From Nitrosospira sp. NpAV (GTDB lineage Bacteria > Pseudomonadota > Gammaproteobacteria > Burkholderiales > Nitrosomonadaceae): a DNA stretch of 47,939 nt. The stretch is taken from positions 1-47,939 of the forward strand of contig NZ_JXQM01000022.1 of NCBI RefSeq assembly GCF_000832065.1. Direction: 5' to 3'. Position numbers and translations under genes: made by a program. The notes beneath the pieces are model-generated. The model was not told the DNA's origin and did no database searches. It saw only the letters and a program-made list of their open reading frames with translations. Positions 45,983 through 47,939 of this stretch are shown piece after piece (position 1 is the stretch's first letter; the number at the start of each line of letters is the position of its first letter).

Positions 45983-46020
45983 CAGGGTACACCGGATTGT
46001 GAATCTGAAATCATAACTTG

Positions 46021-46140
46021 ATTATCCTAAATCCGGTAGTTGGACAGGGTGGCGTGTGCGATTTTGGAAGGCAGGGCAAGAGGATTTGGCGCTCTCAGAA
46101 TCAATGAGTGGAAATTCGTAAGGGAGTTTGTTTCGTGCGT
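46021..46140 (-). repeat. Dispersed leader repeat, copy between the LEA14-like gene and rnpB
   Basis: The minus strand reads ACGCCACCCTGTCCAACTAC then CGGATTTAGGATAAT (46021-46050), a near-consensus core, in the direction of the LEA14-like gene. The upstream part (to about 46140) is less similar to other long copies and overlaps the rnpB promoter region. Confidence 0.7.
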
Positions 46141-46158
46141 TTGGTTTGGTGATACTAT
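46128..46158 (+). promoter_or_regulatory. Possible rnpB promoter
   Basis: TACTAT (46153-46158) lies 7 bp before the expected RNase P RNA 5' end, a good -10 position. A TTGTTT (46128-46133) could be the -35, but the spacer is 19 bp. Confidence 0.4.
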
Positions 46159-46165
46159 CTCTATC

Positions 46166-46468
46166 GAAGCTGGCTAGACAGTCGCCGCCCACCTTTCGGT
46201 TATGGAAGGCAGGGGGGAGGAAAGTCCGGGCTCCACAGAGCAGGATGCCGGTTAATGGCCGGCCACCGTGAGGTGAGGAAGAGGGCCACAGAGACGAGCG
46301 TATTAAGTTACGGTGAAACGCGGTAACCTCCATCCGGAGCAAGACCAAATAGGCAGGCGATGATGCTGCTCGCTGAGCCTGCGGGTAGGTTGCTTGAGCG
46401 TACGGGTAACCGTACGTCTAGAGGAATGATTGTCCAAGACAGAACCCGGCTTATCGGCCAGCTTCATT
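46166..46468 (+). ncRNA. rnpB: RNase P RNA (class A)
   Basis: The sequence starts GAAGCTGGCTAGACAGTCGC and has the universal blocks GAGGAAAGTCCGGGCTCC, CAGGATGCCGG, AGGGCCACAGAGACGAG, GTGAAACGCGGTAACCTCC, AAACCAAATAGGCAGG-like and GACAGAACCCGGCTTATCGG, ending where GCCAGCTTC pairs with the 5' GAAGCTGGC. It is the catalytic RNA that matures tRNA 5' ends. Length (about 303 nt) is slightly short for the class but all core elements are visible. Confidence 0.97.
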
Positions 46469-46501
46469 CTTATTCATATTTCAGATCGGTATCCCGCGCA
46501 T

Positions 46502-46535
46502 AAAAACGCGGCTTCAACGTAACATTGAAGCCGCG
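46502..46535 (-). terminator. Rho-independent terminator of nirK
   Basis: On the minus strand CGCGGCTTCAA, loop TGTTACG, TTGAAGCCGCG, then TTTTTA. It lies 25 bp after the nirK stop. On the plus strand it could also bound rnpB, but no T-run follows there. Confidence 0.9.
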
Positions 46536-46559
46536 CGGATAGGATGCTAATGGATTTTC

Positions 46560-47660
46560 TTAGTGATCCATCGCCGGGGTTGAATTCTCATTGGGTTTCT
46601 TGAGCTGGATCATGAGATCGTCGTCCCATTTGCCCTCGACATTCATGTGGGCCGCGGCACCCAGCAATACGGCTTCCAGCAGGTTATGGCTCAGATACAC
46701 ATAGAGGCCGGGTTGCTTGAATTCATACAAGGCCACTCCTGTGCCGCCCCCTGCCACAAACCAGGTTTCCTGATTGGTGAGAGGAGGATCGCTGAACTTG
46801 CCACCCTGCCATACCAGATCGCCATGGCCGCCAATCAGGTGGGGACGGGAATCGCGGTTGGCCTGCGCGTGAATGAACAGCACTTTCTCTCCAACCTTGG
46901 CCTTGAGCGCATTGTCGCCCGTCAGCGCACCTACCGCGCCATTGAAGACGACGTGCGTCGGGATCAAACCCTTGCCGACTTCGAGCATTTCAGCCATGCC
47001 TTCGGCGGGCTGGGAATACGACTTGTATTTCCCGTCCTTGTCCTTGGGCAGGTACAGATCCTGTTCGCCTATGTAGTAGGCCCGGTCATAGCGCACCGGC
47101 TTGCCTTTGTTGTCCTTCAGGCCATCCCGCGGCAATACCATGATGGCGCCATTCATGCCCGATATGACGTGGAACGGAATCATGGTTCCGCCCGGGGCAC
47201 AGTGGTAGATAAATACGCCGGCTTTGGTTGCCTTCCAGCGCACCACCACATCTTCGCCAGGAGCCACCAGCGTCAGGCCGGCGCTACCCAGCGCACCGGT
47301 TGACGCATGAAAGTCAACATTGTGCGCCATGGTGCTGGTCTTGGGGTTGACCAGTGTCAGCTCGACATAGTCGCCCTCATGCACGACGATCAGCGGACCC
47401 GGAACGGTGCCATTGAAGGTCAACGCCCACATCTTGGTGCCATCCGGTGCAATCTGCACCAGCTTTTCTATGGTCTCCATGCGCACCTTGACAACCTTGG
47501 GACCCCCTTTGGCTACCTGGTCGTGCTTGGGTAAAAAAGGCGGAGCCACCAGTTCCTGGGTGACCACCGGCAATTTGGAAATGTCCGGCGCCGCCATGGC
47601 CGGACCCGCACCCATACACAGCAATCCGAACCCGATTGCCCCTTGAACAACTTTGTTCAT
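46560..47660 (-). CDS. nirK: Copper-containing nitrite reductase
   Basis: A 366-residue protein from ATG 47660, with GGAGGG upstream; the frame runs on to 47738 but that part precedes the signal peptide. The signal ends AMAAPDIS. Two cupredoxin domains hold type 1 copper ligands H113, C154, H164 and M169 ([23 protein letters not shown]) and type 2 ligands H118, H153 and H325 (YLSHNLLEA). The catalytic Asp116 and His279 (GGHGD) are present. It reduces nitrite to NO in the periplasm, as in ammonia oxidisers. At least 200 bp of non-coding DNA lies upstream, so it begins its own transcript. Confidence 0.97.
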   Translation of the reverse strand: MNKVVQGAIGFGLLCMGAGPAMAAPDISKLPVVTQELVAPPFLPKHDQVAKGGPKVVKVRMETIEKLVQIAPDGTKMWALTFNGTVPGPLIVVHEGDYVELTLVNPKTSTMAHNVDFHASTGALGSAGLTLVAPGEDVVVRWKATKAGVFIYHCAPGGTMIPFHVISGMNGAIMVLPRDGLKDNKGKPVRYDRAYYIGEQDLYLPKDKDGKYKSYSQPAEGMAEMLEVGKGLIPTHVVFNGAVGALTGDNALKAKVGEKVLFIHAQANRDSRPHLIGGHGDLVWQGGKFSDPPLTNQETWFVAGGGTGVALYEFKQPGLYVYLSHNLLEAVLLGAAAHMNVEGKWDDDLMIQLKKPNENSTPAMDH

Positions 47661-47688
47661 GTTACCCTCCATAAATGTTTTATTCACC

Positions 47689-47704
47689 GCGCATATCCAT
47701 GCGC
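47689..47704. promoter_or_regulatory. Short palindrome in the nirK leader
   Basis: GCGCAT (47689-47694) and ATGCGC (47699-47704) around ATCC, 29-44 bp upstream of the nirK start. It could be an operator or a leader hairpin. It does not match an NsrR or FNR consensus that I can recognise. Confidence 0.4.
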
Positions 47705-47753
47705 CATTTCTTTCCGCCCGGCATTCAATGGCTGACATCTCATCCTTTTCTGA

Positions 47754-47888
47754 AGAGCATCTCTAAGAATTCAGCGGGCGCACAAACAGCCTCCCGCCTG
47801 CCTATCCGGCAGGCGGGAAATACTCTCATTTAGGCGACCGAGGAGCAACTATGCATTGCAGCAAATTTCGAATTCTTAGAGATGCCCT
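47754..47888. mobile_element. Possible MITE-like element upstream of nirK
   Basis: Ends are inverted: AGAGCATCTCTAAGAATTC (47754-47772) and GAATTCTTAGAGATGCCCT (47870-47888), 18 of 19 positions complementary. The 135-bp interior carries no gene but has a perfect hairpin, CCCGCCTGCC (47793-47802) with GGCAGGCGGG (47808-47817). Terminal inverted repeats on a short non-coding core suggest a miniature transposable element. A clear target duplication was not found. From 47889 to the window end nothing else is seen. Confidence 0.55.
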
Positions 47889-47939
47889 AAAGAACGAAGG
47901 CCCGGCAACTATACAGCTTTAACATATACCTGTCCATGC

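Noticed and set aside
1-47939. CRISPR array, prophage or toxin-antitoxin locus
   Set aside because: No regularly spaced repeats, phage structural genes or paired toxin and antitoxin frames were seen in the window.

Overview
The window is chromosomal DNA of a betaproteobacterium. It most resembles an ammonia oxidiser of the Nitrosospira/Nitrosomonas group (inference). Supporting signs are an aa3-type cytochrome oxidase assembly cluster, a periplasmic copper nitrite reductase (nirK), a membrane-anchored c5-type cytochrome, a split glycine decarboxylase under a tandem glycine riboswitch, an incomplete regulatory PTS, and the betaproteobacterial metX/metW pair. Almost all of it is ordinary housekeeping sequence. 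No CRISPR array, prophage or defence island was seen.

Layout. 1-3.5 kb: end of cytochrome oxidase subunit III, a DUF2909 protein, SURF1, a Sco-like protein, heme O synthase and a SCO lipoprotein. 3.6-8.7 kb: an FAD-linked oxidase, dolP, yraN, rsmI, a thioredoxin-fold protein and sixA. 8.8-11.3 kb: an 840-residue fusion of a sugar-nucleotide-epimerase-like domain, SPW membrane repeats and a VKOR-type thiol oxidoreductase. 12-18 kb: kup, a PAS-GGDEF-EAL protein and a FadL-type porin. 18.5-21.5 kb: tRNA-Arg(CCG), a cytochrome c, apaH, an acyltransferase and a glycine-zipper lipoprotein. 21.6-27.9 kb: on the minus strand, riboswitch, gcvT, gcvH, gcvPA, tpx, gcvPB and a PfkB kinase. 28.3-33.7 kb: an ExeA-like ATPase with a SPOR-like tail, gshB, and the EIIA/HPr/EI chain. 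34-42.5 kb: metX and metW, normally neighbours, are separated by about 6.7 kb of accessory and decayed DNA. That stretch holds a BNR/sialidase-like fragment, a dead IS3-family element, a LysR gene inside imperfect duplications, a broken outer-membrane transporter gene and a HugZ-like gene. 42.5-47.9 kb: an AmpG-like permease, xth, pyrE, a LEA14-like lipoprotein, RNase P RNA and nirK. A possible 135-bp MITE lies in the nirK upstream region.

The most interesting signal is a dispersed repeat with the core CTACCGGATTTAGGATAAT (variants allowed). It occurs eight times, each time in the same orientation as, and just upstream of or overlapping, a gene start (sixA, kup, apaH, the ExeA-like gene, gshB, metW, the AmpG-like gene and the LEA14-like gene). 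The longest copies are about 170 bp and begin with a small CTCACC/GGTGAG hairpin. It could be a mobile or recombinogenic repeat that supplies 5' leaders, or a shared leader RNA element. Function is unproven.
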